A stretch of DNA of 6,716 bases, from the NCBI GenBank assembly GCA_022791475.1, contig JAAVZD010000041.1:1-6716 (forward strand). The letters run 5' to 3'. Source of the stretch: Clostridia bacterium. Its GTDB lineage: Bacteria; Bacillota_A; Clostridia; TANB77; CAG-508. A program made the position numbers and the translations under genes. Positions 1-6,481 of this stretch are shown here, in pieces (the stretch's first letter is position 1; the number at the start of each line of letters is the position of its first letter). The notes below the pieces were generated by a model. The model saw only the letters and a list, made by a program, of their open reading frames with translations. It ran no database searches and was not told the DNA's origin.

Positions 1-1742
1 GGGATACTATGCGTTGCAAAAATCGCATGAAAAAGACCTCCTCTGCTGAAAATAGTCCAATACTTTATGATATTTTCTATAACAGCAATTTGATGCTCCT
101 CACGGTCATATTGTGAATTTGGCACATAGTCTTCAATACCCTTGATATATTTCTTGCCCTTCCATTCACCAACCATTCTGACTTTCGTTCGATCCATGAA
201 TTTATAGTAGACTTTTTCCTTTTTAGCATTGCCCAGCACTTCATTTACATTTTTTGCCTTAGCTTTCATCAAGGCGACCTGTTCCCGTAGTTCCATATCC
301 TGATAGGTCATTTCCATGTATGGGTCAAATCCAAGAACATTCTTGTCTCGGATACCGTCAGCAAGTGTATATCTGTGCAACTCATTACCCAAGATAGTTG
401 TCGTTGTATTATCCTTCTTACTATTAACATCCTGTATCGGTGTTCCAGTAAATCCAAAAATAATAGCATGGACAAAAGTAGTCTTGATATTCGTCAGCAT
501 CTCTCCAAAGGTGGAGCGATGTGCTTCGTCAATGATAATCACAATCCGCTTAGATACAATTTTATCTATATCAACACTTTTAATATTATCCGCATTTCTG
601 GTCACATTGCTCAGTTTTTGGATGGACGTAATAATCAACGAATCGCTATAATCGTCACTCTTTAGTTTTGTTACAAGAACATCTGTATCCGCCGTATCCT
701 GAATTTCTTCTGACGCACTCGCAAAAGCTCTGTAATCATCAAATGACTGTTTTCCGAGAGCTTTTCGATCCACCAAGAATATTACCTTGTCCGCAGTACG
801 GGTACTAACAATGAGCTGTGCAGATTTAAAGCTGGTCAATGTTTTTCCAGAACCCGTAGTATGCCATATATGACCACCAAGACTATTGGTATCAGTCCAG
901 TCCTTGTCCATAACTGCATCGGATATGGCTTTTGCTGCTCGATACTGATAACTGCGCATTACTTTGAGAGTATCGTCTTTGGCATCCGGAATCGTATAAT
1001 AACCAATCAACTCATGTGCCATTGGAATATTCAACAGATACTTAACCACATCCTGCCAATCGGAATATGGCACATTATCAAAATCAGCCCAATGAAAATA
1101 AAAGGACTTGTTAAACACCCCATCCGGACCAGGATTTGCAAAATACACTGTCTCCGCAGGCTCCAGCGCCACAAAAACCTGTATCAGCGAAAACAGTCCC
1201 GTAAATACCCCCTCATGTGCATATTTTTCAATTTGATTATATGCATTGCTTACTGGAATGCCACTTTTTTTCAATTCTATATGAATCACAGGCATTCCAT
1301 TGATAAGCAACATTAAATCACCACGTCGGTCATTCAACCGAGGTAACGTTTTGAATATAGGCTGCCTTACAATCTGATAACGACTGGACCCAAAAGCAAT
1401 TTCACGCCGATCATATATTTTTAAGCTAACCTCTTTTCCAAAATTTTGTGTATCATCAGGATTGTCACGCTTGATAGACACACTCTTGCCATTGATGAAA
1501 TCATTCAGCTTAACAGGTGTGCGTAGTCGGATAATTTGCTCTATAATTTGTGCCATTTCACTATCCGTCAAAGGACAATCATTTAAAACATCCTGCTGAC
1601 GATTATTAGTAAATAAAATATCTGCCCAATTATGAATCAGCATATCCTCCGTAGGATAACTCAGCACTTGCTTTTCCCATCCAAATTCTATAAGTTGTTC
1701 TATGACAGCTTTTTCAAATTTTTTCTCATCATAAAAAACCAC
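1..1742 (-). CDS. hsdR: Type I restriction enzyme R subunit (HsdR), N-terminal 580 residues, 3' end outside window
   Basis: HsdR is the ATP-driven translocase and endonuclease of a type I system; with the M2S methyltransferase it pulls in unmethylated DNA and cuts it far from the recognition site. I translated the frame by hand and it is open from 1742 to the window edge. The nuclease domain comes first: the segment DLMLLINGMPVIHIELK starts at residue 142 and gives the PD-(D/E)xK triad D142, E156, K158, with the same 14- and 2-residue spacing I recall for EcoR124I. The helicase follows: a Q-like motif RSYQYRA (263-269), Walker A TTGSGKT (295-301, K300), VDR (324-326), IITSIQKL (370-377), DEAH (405-408) and FTGTP (431-435). 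The fragment ends just into the second RecA-like domain; the family is usually about 1000 residues, so roughly 400 are missing. The start is GTG (1740-1742), 8 bases after AGGAGG; the nearby ATG at 1744-1746 is out of frame and stops after five codons. It lies 12 bases downstream of hsdS. No frameshift or lost catalytic residue is seen. Confidence 0.94.
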   Translation of the reverse strand, partial: MVFYDEKKFEKAVIEQLIEFGWEKQVLSYPTEDMLIHNWADILFTNNRQQDVLNDCPLTDSEMAQIIEQIIRLRTPVKLNDFINGKSVSIKRDNPDDTQNFGKEVSLKIYDRREIAFGSSRYQIVRQPIFKTLPRLNDRRGDLMLLINGMPVIHIELKKSGIPVSNAYNQIEKYAHEGVFTGLFSLIQVFVALEPAETVYFANPGPDGVFNKSFYFHWADFDNVPYSDWQDVVKYLLNIPMAHELIGYYTIPDAKDDTLKVMRSYQYRAAKAISDAVMDKDWTDTNSLGGHIWHTTGSGKTLTSFKSAQLIVSTRTADKVIFLVDRKALGKQSFDDYRAFASASEEIQDTADTDVLVTKLKSDDYSDSLIITSIQKLSNVTRNADNIKSVDIDKIVSKRIVIIIDEAHRSTFGEMLTNIKTTFVHAIIFGFTGTPIQDVNSKKDNTTTTILGNELHRYTLADGIRDKNVLGFDPYMEMTYQDMELREQVALMKAKAKNVNEVLGNAKKEKVYYKFMDRTKVRMVGEWKGKKYIKGIEDYVPNSQYDREEHQIAVIENIIKYWTIFSRGGLFHAIFATHSI

Positions 1743-1750
1743 CCATTCCA

Positions 1751-1756
1751 CCTCCT
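1751..1756 (-). promoter_or_regulatory. Ribosome binding site of hsdR, fixing a GTG start
   Basis: AGGAGG on the minus strand overlaps the hsdS stop codon and sits 8 bases before GTG at 1740-1742. A second in-frame GTG at 1749-1751 overlaps the site itself and cannot be served by it, so the downstream GTG is chosen. The placement suggests that hsdR translation is coupled to hsdS. Confidence 0.75.
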
Positions 1757-2945
1757 ACACAAACATCTTCTGGAGACAAGCCATTTTTATATTTTTTAAC
1801 TTCTGCACTCGGACTTTATACAAGCTAATCAGTTCATCCAAAGAATTCAAATAATCAGCAATCTGCTTTTGCTCTTCAACTTCTGGGATCATCATTTCAT
1901 ATTCTAACATCTCTGACACCTTCAAAACGCGATTTCGACCTGCGCCTCCTGGTGATGATAACAAAAGGTGATGGCGAAATCTTGCATCCAAAATCATATA
2001 TTTCAGAAATTGGTCATAAATATCATCCGTCATTGCAAACTGAGGAAAACGGTGAGAAACCAATTTCCCTGCATCATCATCATCTGTAATGGCCACTGCA
2101 TGCTCCCACGCGAATGTAATATTTACAATCAAGTTATGTGAAGCCACCCTATGCATTTGTGCAGTACCAAGTTCTTTCCCGGCTTCTACATAATCGTGAA
2201 AAACACCTTTGCCGTGGCTACGGATGCCCAACCTTTCATAACCGCCATGTGGTGTCTCAACAGGCGCAGAATAAGGAACAACTATCTCACCCAACCTCAC
2301 TTTTTTCCAAGGAACTTTGTATTCTCCGAATCTTATCTGGGGAAATAAATCTCCATCTTGGACAAATAGCTTTTCCAGCATTGAAGTTCTGACACTGACC
2401 ATTTTATCATACTTATTCTGATGAAAAGTGATAAGATCATCCATCTGCTGAAAAAAGCCCGCAATCTTATCTTGTTCTTCTCTATTCGGCAACATCAATG
2501 GCATATTCAAAAACGTATCTGCGTGAATTCTTTTCGCCTTTCTACTACCATCAGCAATCATTCCATTTGTAATATAAAAGCTAGGTTGAACCGCTCTATA
2601 ATACATGAAATATGGATTTATCCCATGACAATCAAAAGCGGGCAGATCAGCAGTAGATTCGAACAAATCCAGCTCTTCTGGCACTACGCCAAAAGCAGAA
2701 TTTAGGAAATCCAATTTACTGTAAATGAACTGTCCAGCATGGCGAATATAATATTGTGTCGCTGAGCTTCCTATGTCATTTTTCGCATATACTCCTTTGC
2801 CCCATAACCTCACTGTAAGCTTCTTTGCAACATCTCCAGAATGTCCCATTTCACGACTTTCTGTGAATACATCTCTACACTTATGCTCTTCCCAATCATC
2901 TGTAAAATCAGCAAATCGAATAGTTGGTCTTAAATTCTCCGTCAT
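1755..2945 (-). CDS. hsdS: Type I restriction-modification specificity subunit HsdS
   Basis: HsdS (396 aa, normal length) recognises the bipartite DNA target and holds two HsdM subunits. The protein has the two-fold internal repeat of the family. Target recognition domain 1 spans about residues 10-142, followed by the first conserved spacer helix region (143-195). Domain 2 spans about 203-343, followed by the second conserved region (344-396). Aligned without gaps, the two conserved regions share about 16 of 53 residues, including PxxEEQ...IA, a D-x-LI motif and a closing KLFV/KMFV. Each half also opens alike, PTIRF at 7 and PQIRF at 202. The two recognition domains belong to different sequence groups: the first has GQFIYSKLDFLNSAFG, the second LGIRSHGKGVFH and FAWEHAV. 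An asymmetric bipartite target is therefore expected; its bases cannot be read from sequence. The ATG start is one base after the hsdM stop, with AGGAGG at 2954-2959 inside the last hsdM codons, so translation is probably coupled. No second hsdS, recombinase or invertible repeat is present in the window. Confidence 0.96.
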   Translation of the reverse strand: MTENLRPTIRFADFTDDWEEHKCRDVFTESREMGHSGDVAKKLTVRLWGKGVYAKNDIGSSATQYYIRHAGQFIYSKLDFLNSAFGVVPEELDLFESTADLPAFDCHGINPYFMYYRAVQPSFYITNGMIADGSRKAKRIHADTFLNMPLMLPNREEQDKIAGFFQQMDDLITFHQNKYDKMVSVRTSMLEKLFVQDGDLFPQIRFGEYKVPWKKVRLGEIVVPYSAPVETPHGGYERLGIRSHGKGVFHDYVEAGKELGTAQMHRVASHNLIVNITFAWEHAVAITDDDDAGKLVSHRFPQFAMTDDIYDQFLKYMILDARFRHHLLLSSPGGAGRNRVLKVSEMLEYEMMIPEVEEQKQIADYLNSLDELISLYKVRVQKLKNIKMACLQKMFV

Positions 2946-2946
2946 G

Positions 2947-5688
2947 TCATTCGCCTCCTAACAACTTCTTCAACTCCGCCAATCCACTTGTATCAAAATC
3001 ATTACCACTTAATCTGGAAATATAGCTTGACACTTCCGATTCTACAGTTTCAATTTGCGTATCAACGCCAGAAAATGTCACATCATATTTCTCAGACAAA
3101 TTAGTCAATTTCTCTATAAAATTCCTAATGAGATTTTCTGGCAATTCCATAATTCCAGCGATAATCGGAGCATTCCACTTTTCTTCCAAGATTTTAAGAG
3201 CTTGTTCCTTGTCCATACTCTCAATCAGAACCTTGGTTTTTTCATGTAGTGCGGCAGATTTTTCTCTGATTCCCTTTCTCAGAGCATTCTCGTTATCTAT
3301 CACCGCCACTATGTTCATCAATTTAGCCTCGAAAGAATCCTCAAGGAATGTGTGTTGCTGTTTTAATATTTTTATTCGAGCATCAGCAACAGTTTTTGTG
3401 TAGAAACCATTCTTATTGGAAGTCATCGCTGTCCAATCCACACAGTCAGTATTTTTTATAAAGTCTACCTTACTTCTTTGCGGAAGTGTAAGATACTCCT
3501 GTATCGCAAGAATCTCTTCCGTTTCCACATCTTCAAGAGCTTCATCCACTTTAATTTTAACCTCTTTATTTACAAACGAAGTACCAGCATCATTTAAAAT
3601 ACCTGAATCCTTTTCTTCATCAGAAAGAGCATCAATCATTTCACTATACGCTGTTGAAACAGCCGCCAACTCTTTTTCCATCTCTCGTAACTCATGTGCC
3701 TCTGCTGTCAGCATCATCTCCTGCACAAGCTCAAATGGCAAAATATGACCTTCCCAACCATCCTGCACTTCTACATCTTTGTCATCTTTCTTTTTTGTCA
3801 CCATATGCGGATCGACTTGCGTCAATGCTCCATCGCCTTCCGTCTGCAAAATTTCTATATCAGTAGATATCTGCCCCCACACATTATCAAGTGCTTGAAA
3901 TGCTTCATATTTATCAATAGAAGCAATGGACTCCAATCGTCTAAAAATATCTGCTGTAATCCTCTCTTCCTCTGACAGAACGGACACGGTTTGATAATGC
4001 TCAATAAGCGATATTTTTAAATTCTCGCGAAAGTCTGAAAAAGCTAGAGCATAATTTTCCCTGTAACCGACAACTGATTTGTGCTCTCTAACCACCTGTC
4101 CAATATTATCGAATACAAGCTGCACATATCTTTCCGATATCGGTTCACAGATATCTTCCCGTAGATCCGGAAAAGCCTCCCAATATGTCTTCAACCCATC
4201 TAATTCGTCATTTGGAATACCGCCAAACATGATGGAGTACAAGTCCCAAGGCTCCGACTTTACAAAGGAATCCACATAGCGAGGTATATTCAGATTATAA
4301 TCATTCTCACGAACCTTATCCTTGCTTACCCGCTTCGAAAAACCCGGTATTGTAGCACGGTCATGGATACAATCAACAATTCTCTTAATGTCAGAAGAGC
4401 GAAGTCGATTGCTTTTTCCAGATTTCTCATATCCCTTTGACGCATCAATAATGAGGATATCTGTATCTTCCCTGTGCCGCTTTAGCACCATGACCAAAGT
4501 TTGGATAGACGTACCGAAAAAGATATTAGCGGGTAATCCAATAATCGCATCTATATTGTTTTTTTCAACTAGACTCTTTCTGATTGTATATTCTTCATTA
4601 CCACGGAAGAGAACGCCATGCGGAAGGACAATGGTCATAATCCCATCATCCTCTAAATGGTACAGTTCATGCAAAAGAAACGCATAATCAGCTTTTCCCT
4701 TTGGTGCCACACCATAATCCGAAAAACGTGGGTCGTGCTTTTTATTCTTAGTGTCCCATTTTTGGGAATAGGGTGGATTTGAAACCACTGCATCCACGCG
4801 AACAAGTTGGTAATGCTCTACATCATCATTTTCAAAGAAAGGCCAATCCTCCTCTAATGTATCACCATTTCTGACATAGATATTTGCCGGGTCAATTCCT
4901 CTCATTACAAGATTCATTCTTGTCAGGTTGTATGTATTTTCCTTTAACTCTTGGGCATAATAATTGATTCTATTATCACCCTTAAGATACTTTGCCACAG
5001 CCGATCCTATATTGATGAGCAGGGAACCTGATCCAGATGTCGGATCGTAGATACGAATTTCCTGCCTGTCTTTCAAATGTTCAGCAACAATTTCAGACAT
5101 CAAAACAGACACTTCATGCGGAGTATAAAATTCGCCAGCCTTTTTCCCTGCATTAGCAGCAAACTGGCTAATGAGATATTCATAAATAAATCCCAGTACA
5201 TCGTAATCCTGCTTGCCATCCATCGGAATACGCTTAATCAATTTTATCAGATTATTAATGGATTTCGTCTGAGTTGACGCCGTTTCACCAAGCTTAGACA
5301 ATCCTGTCTGAAGCGTATTGAATATCTTTTCAAACACCTTTTTATGCGAATCACTAATCAGTCTGTTAAAGGCGGATAACGCTTTTCTTACATCAGACAC
5401 ATCAAAATCACTACCCTTATCAAGCCATGTGGAAAACAGATTCTCATAGGCAATAAAATATCCAATGGTGTCTTTTGTGTAGTTCACAAAGTCCCCATCC
5501 GTTTCATCTAGTTGCCTGATATCCTCGTCAATCATTCCTTGTTCCTTAAAAAAACGCAATTCCTTTTCTGAAAGGTATCTGTAAAAAATAAATCCCAAAA
5601 TATAATCCTTATATTCATTCGCCTCAATTTTCGAGCGCATTTCATTGGCTGATTTCCAGATAGTTGATGCCAATTGTCGTTTGTTCAT
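2947..5688 (-). CDS. hsdM: Type I restriction-modification methyltransferase subunit HsdM, long form (913 aa)
   Basis: HsdM transfers a methyl group from S-adenosylmethionine to N6 of adenine in the target, and is needed for both protection and cutting. The N-terminal helical domain (about 1-165) begins with LASTIWKSANEMR. The Rossmann methyltransferase core follows: GEFYTPHEV (185-193), SAM-binding motif I DPTSGSGSLL (215-224), AQEL (245-248), catalytic motif IV NPPY (304-307), DGIMTIVLPHGVLFR (348-362), LPANIFFGTSIQTLVMVLKR (385-404) and NDYNLNIPRYVD (462-473). Classical HsdM proteins of about 500-530 aa end soon after that last motif. Here about 440 more residues follow, largely charged and helix-rich, with a likely coiled coil around 650-693 and a conserved-looking C-terminus (KWNAPIIAGIMELPENLI at 837; DFDTSGLAELKKLL at 897). 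I recall long HsdM proteins of this kind being annotated in Firmicutes, but I know no tested role for the tail. The ATG start is supported by AGGAGG 10 bases upstream (5699-5704). The gene lies 36 bases after the antitoxin-like gene and 1 base before hsdS. Confidence 0.96.
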   Translation of the reverse strand: MNKRQLASTIWKSANEMRSKIEANEYKDYILGFIFYRYLSEKELRFFKEQGMIDEDIRQLDETDGDFVNYTKDTIGYFIAYENLFSTWLDKGSDFDVSDVRKALSAFNRLISDSHKKVFEKIFNTLQTGLSKLGETASTQTKSINNLIKLIKRIPMDGKQDYDVLGFIYEYLISQFAANAGKKAGEFYTPHEVSVLMSEIVAEHLKDRQEIRIYDPTSGSGSLLINIGSAVAKYLKGDNRINYYAQELKENTYNLTRMNLVMRGIDPANIYVRNGDTLEEDWPFFENDDVEHYQLVRVDAVVSNPPYSQKWDTKNKKHDPRFSDYGVAPKGKADYAFLLHELYHLEDDGIMTIVLPHGVLFRGNEEYTIRKSLVEKNNIDAIIGLPANIFFGTSIQTLVMVLKRHREDTDILIIDASKGYEKSGKSNRLRSSDIKRIVDCIHDRATIPGFSKRVSKDKVRENDYNLNIPRYVDSFVKSEPWDLYSIMFGGIPNDELDGLKTYWEAFPDLREDICEPISERYVQLVFDNIGQVVREHKSVVGYRENYALAFSDFRENLKISLIEHYQTVSVLSEEERITADIFRRLESIASIDKYEAFQALDNVWGQISTDIEILQTEGDGALTQVDPHMVTKKKDDKDVEVQDGWEGHILPFELVQEMMLTAEAHELREMEKELAAVSTAYSEMIDALSDEEKDSGILNDAGTSFVNKEVKIKVDEALEDVETEEILAIQEYLTLPQRSKVDFIKNTDCVDWTAMTSNKNGFYTKTVADARIKILKQQHTFLEDSFEAKLMNIVAVIDNENALRKGIREKSAALHEKTKVLIESMDKEQALKILEEKWNAPIIAGIMELPENLIRNFIEKLTNLSEKYDVTFSGVDTQIETVESEVSSYISRLSGNDFDTSGLAELKKLLGGE

Positions 5689-5724
5689 TATTCAATTTCC
5701 TCCTTGCTATTTTGATGGCAGTGC

Positions 5725-5928
5725 CTAATATTCATTAATGTCTATGCCTGCCTCAAGTAATCGCTCATATCTTGCGTAAGAAAAAACCACGGCTATTGGC
5801 TTTCCATTCTTCAGTATAAATCCTGCCTTATCATCCTCAGATAACCCTCTAATCAATTTTGAAGATTGCCCGCGATTGAACTCACCGATATTGAAATGTT
5901 CCATAGGAACCTTGTTTTTCTTTTCCAA
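5725..5928 (-). CDS. Small Phd/YefM-like antitoxin-type protein without a toxin partner
   Basis: This is a short protein (67 aa from TTG) with the layout of the Phd/YefM antitoxin DNA-binding fold: an N-terminal strand and helix (IGEFNRGQSSKLIRGL, from residue 14), a strand-turn-strand hairpin with the family's most typical stretch (GFILKNGKPIAVVFS, 36-50), then a helix (YARYERLLEAG, 51-61). Family members usually have 20 or more residues after this helix that bind and neutralise a toxin; here only six remain (IDINEY), so the protein looks like the DNA-binding half alone. No RelE, ParE or Doc-like toxin is nearby; hsdM follows after 36 bases and shares the transcript. Phd-type proteins commonly repress their own promoter, so control of the restriction operon is a reasonable inference but unproven. 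I prefer TTG at 5926-5928 as start, 7 bases after AGGAGG. GTG at 5932-5934 is only one base from that site. ATG at 5902-5904 has only a weak AAGG before it and would cut off the first eight residues. Confidence 0.7.
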   Translation of the reverse strand: MEKKNKVPMEHFNIGEFNRGQSSKLIRGLSEDDKAGFILKNGKPIAVVFSYARYERLLEAGIDINEY

Positions 5929-5935
5929 AGTCACT

Positions 5936-5941
5936 CCTCCT
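5936..5941 (-). promoter_or_regulatory. Ribosome binding site of the antitoxin-like gene
   Basis: A full AGGAGG lies 7 bases before TTG (5926-5928), 1 base before GTG (5932-5934) and about 31 bases before the first ATG (5902-5904). The spacing favours TTG as the initiation codon. This is inferred from spacing alone. Confidence 0.65.
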
Positions 5942-5946
5942 AACTC

Positions 5947-6052
5947 TAATTACTTATTGTATATTATATCAAATTGGATTATAGTTACAATATTTATTAT
6001 AATTTATTTTGCCATATTTTTTTACCGATTTTTAATATTGTAAAAGTAATTA
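5947..6052. repeat. Imperfect inverted repeats around the operon promoter, possible operator
   Basis: Two 20-base arms, 5947-5966 and 6033-6052, match as an inverted repeat at 16 of 20 positions; both start with the same nine bases, TAATTACTT, when read inward, and the right arm sits in a perfect 10-base palindrome AGTAATTACT (6045-6054). A second inverted pair, TATTGTA (5955-5961) and TACAATA (5986-5992), brackets the -10 box and covers the -35 box, with centres 31 bases apart. A third TATTGTA occurs at 6036-6042. These could be binding sites for the Phd-like protein encoded just downstream. The region is about four fifths A+T, so some of this symmetry may be chance. Confidence 0.3.
5963..5990 (-). 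promoter_or_regulatory. Predicted sigma-A promoter of the restriction-modification operon
   Basis: On the minus strand, TTGTAA (5985-5990; four of six to TTGACA) and a perfect TATAAT (5963-5968) are separated by 16 bases. The -10 box is preceded by TGA (5969-5971), making an extended -10 element. The expected transcript start is near 5956, which leaves a leader of about 27 bases before the TTG start of the antitoxin-like gene and places its AGGAGG correctly. It is the best promoter I find on this strand upstream of hsdM, and no other is seen between the antitoxin-like gene and hsdM. The flanking sequence is very AT-rich, so chance matches must be allowed for, but the position and the exact -10 argue for a real site. 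Confidence 0.65.
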
Positions 6053-6079
6053 CTCTTTCCATCTATTTCATATATCTGA

Positions 6080-6435
6080 CTAACGATGGCATGTGGCACG
6101 AGCACATTGTTTCATCAAAAAAGCACCCAAAAATGGCTTGATAAACGATCGCTTCCATTTTGGGAGAACAACAATCACGAGAAGACCGTGGACAGGGCAT
6201 TCGATACGTTGGGTATAACACTCCTCTTTAACAAAGCTTTCGCCCATTCAAACCATCTCCATATTTGCGGGAGACCGTTCCGGAAGTCATAATACTTACA
6301 ACACTTATAATAGAGAGGACAGATAATCTCATGCTCTCTGTCCGGTCTTGCTTTTATTCCGAAATTGATAACTCCGTACTGATTGGAGTAGAAGTCGTTA
6401 TAGTTCAGTTGTATTACTGAACTGTAACCGTTTTT
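6080..6435 (-). pseudogene. Degenerate N-terminal remnant of an ISL3-family (IS204/IS1001/IS1165-like) transposase
   Basis: Two overlapping minus-strand frames together look like the zinc-finger N-terminus of an ISL3-type transposase. The first frame (6435 to 6175, no usable start codon, stop TGA at 6175-6177) reads INFGIKARPDR, then CPLYYKCCKYYDFRNG, then IWRWFEWAKALLK. The second (6247 to 6080, stop TAG) reads EECYTQRIECPVHG, then LLVIVV and KRSFIKPF. This follows the family order CPxC..C..YD.R....WR......R..CP.HG.xV.xV. One missing A in the A-tract at about 6227-6229 would join the frames as ...ALLKEECYTQR.... ISL3 transposases are several hundred residues long; only about 130 remain, and coding character stops abruptly at about 6080 where very AT-rich DNA begins. 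A TATAAT at 6456-6461 (minus) might be the old promoter. No terminal inverted repeats or target duplication were found. The family call rests on motif order from memory; a plus-strand reading frame across 6086-6292 resembles nothing I know and I take it as a shadow. Confidence 0.55.
6317..6343. repeat. Hairpin with 7-bp perfect stem inside the transposase remnant
   Basis: GGACAGA (6317-6323) pairs with TCTGTCC (6337-6343) around a 13-base loop. There is no T-run on either side, so it is not a terminator. It lies in the stretch read as the start of the zinc finger of the degraded transposase and may be no more than chance symmetry. Confidence 0.25.
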
Positions 6436-6437
6436 TT
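6397..6437 (+). terminator. Rho-independent-type terminator facing right, with no clear gene behind it
   Basis: A 13-base-pair stem, GTTATAGTTCAGT (6397-6409) with ACTGAACTGTAAC (6416-6428), closes a 6-base loop TGTATT. All pairs are Watson-Crick except one G-U. Two bases later comes a run of seven T (6431-6437). This is the form of an intrinsic terminator for plus-strand transcription. On the minus strand no T-run follows the hairpin, so it should not stop the gene at 6482-6716. No plus-strand gene that it would end can be supported; it may have shielded the transposase from outside transcripts or belong to a small RNA. Confidence 0.55.
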
Positions 6438-6481
6438 ATTTTCTATGATTTTCAGATTATACAAACCATTCTGTTTATAAA

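Noticed and set aside
316..1316. Several plus-strand frames of 96-151 codons
   Set aside because: All lie opposite the intact hsdR frame, which carries nuclease and helicase motifs throughout; none has recognisable protein features.
1755..2945. DNA-level inverted repeats for hsdS inversion
   Set aside because: Only protein-level similarity between the two conserved regions is seen; there is no second hsdS copy and no recombinase gene in the window.
4559..4565. Homopolymer runs of seven bases in hsdM (also near 5527-5533) and hsdR (near 1265-1271) as phase-variation switches
   Set aside because: Seven-base runs are common in DNA of this composition and shorter than the tracts usually linked to slipped-strand switching; all frames are intact.
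3055..5277. Plus-strand frames of 64-121 codons across hsdM
   Set aside because: They are antisense to an unbroken 913-codon hsdM and show no ribosome binding sites or domain resemblance.
5689..5724. A toxin gene or terminator between the antitoxin-like gene and hsdM
   Set aside because: The 36-base gap holds only the hsdM ribosome binding site; it is too short for a gene and forms no T-tailed hairpin.
6086..6292. A 68-codon plus-strand ATG frame in front of the plus-strand terminator
   Set aside because: It has no ribosome binding site, no family resemblance, and overlaps the minus-strand frames that follow an ISL3 transposase motif order. It ends about 100 bases before the hairpin. I treat it as a shadow, although the terminator keeps some doubt alive.
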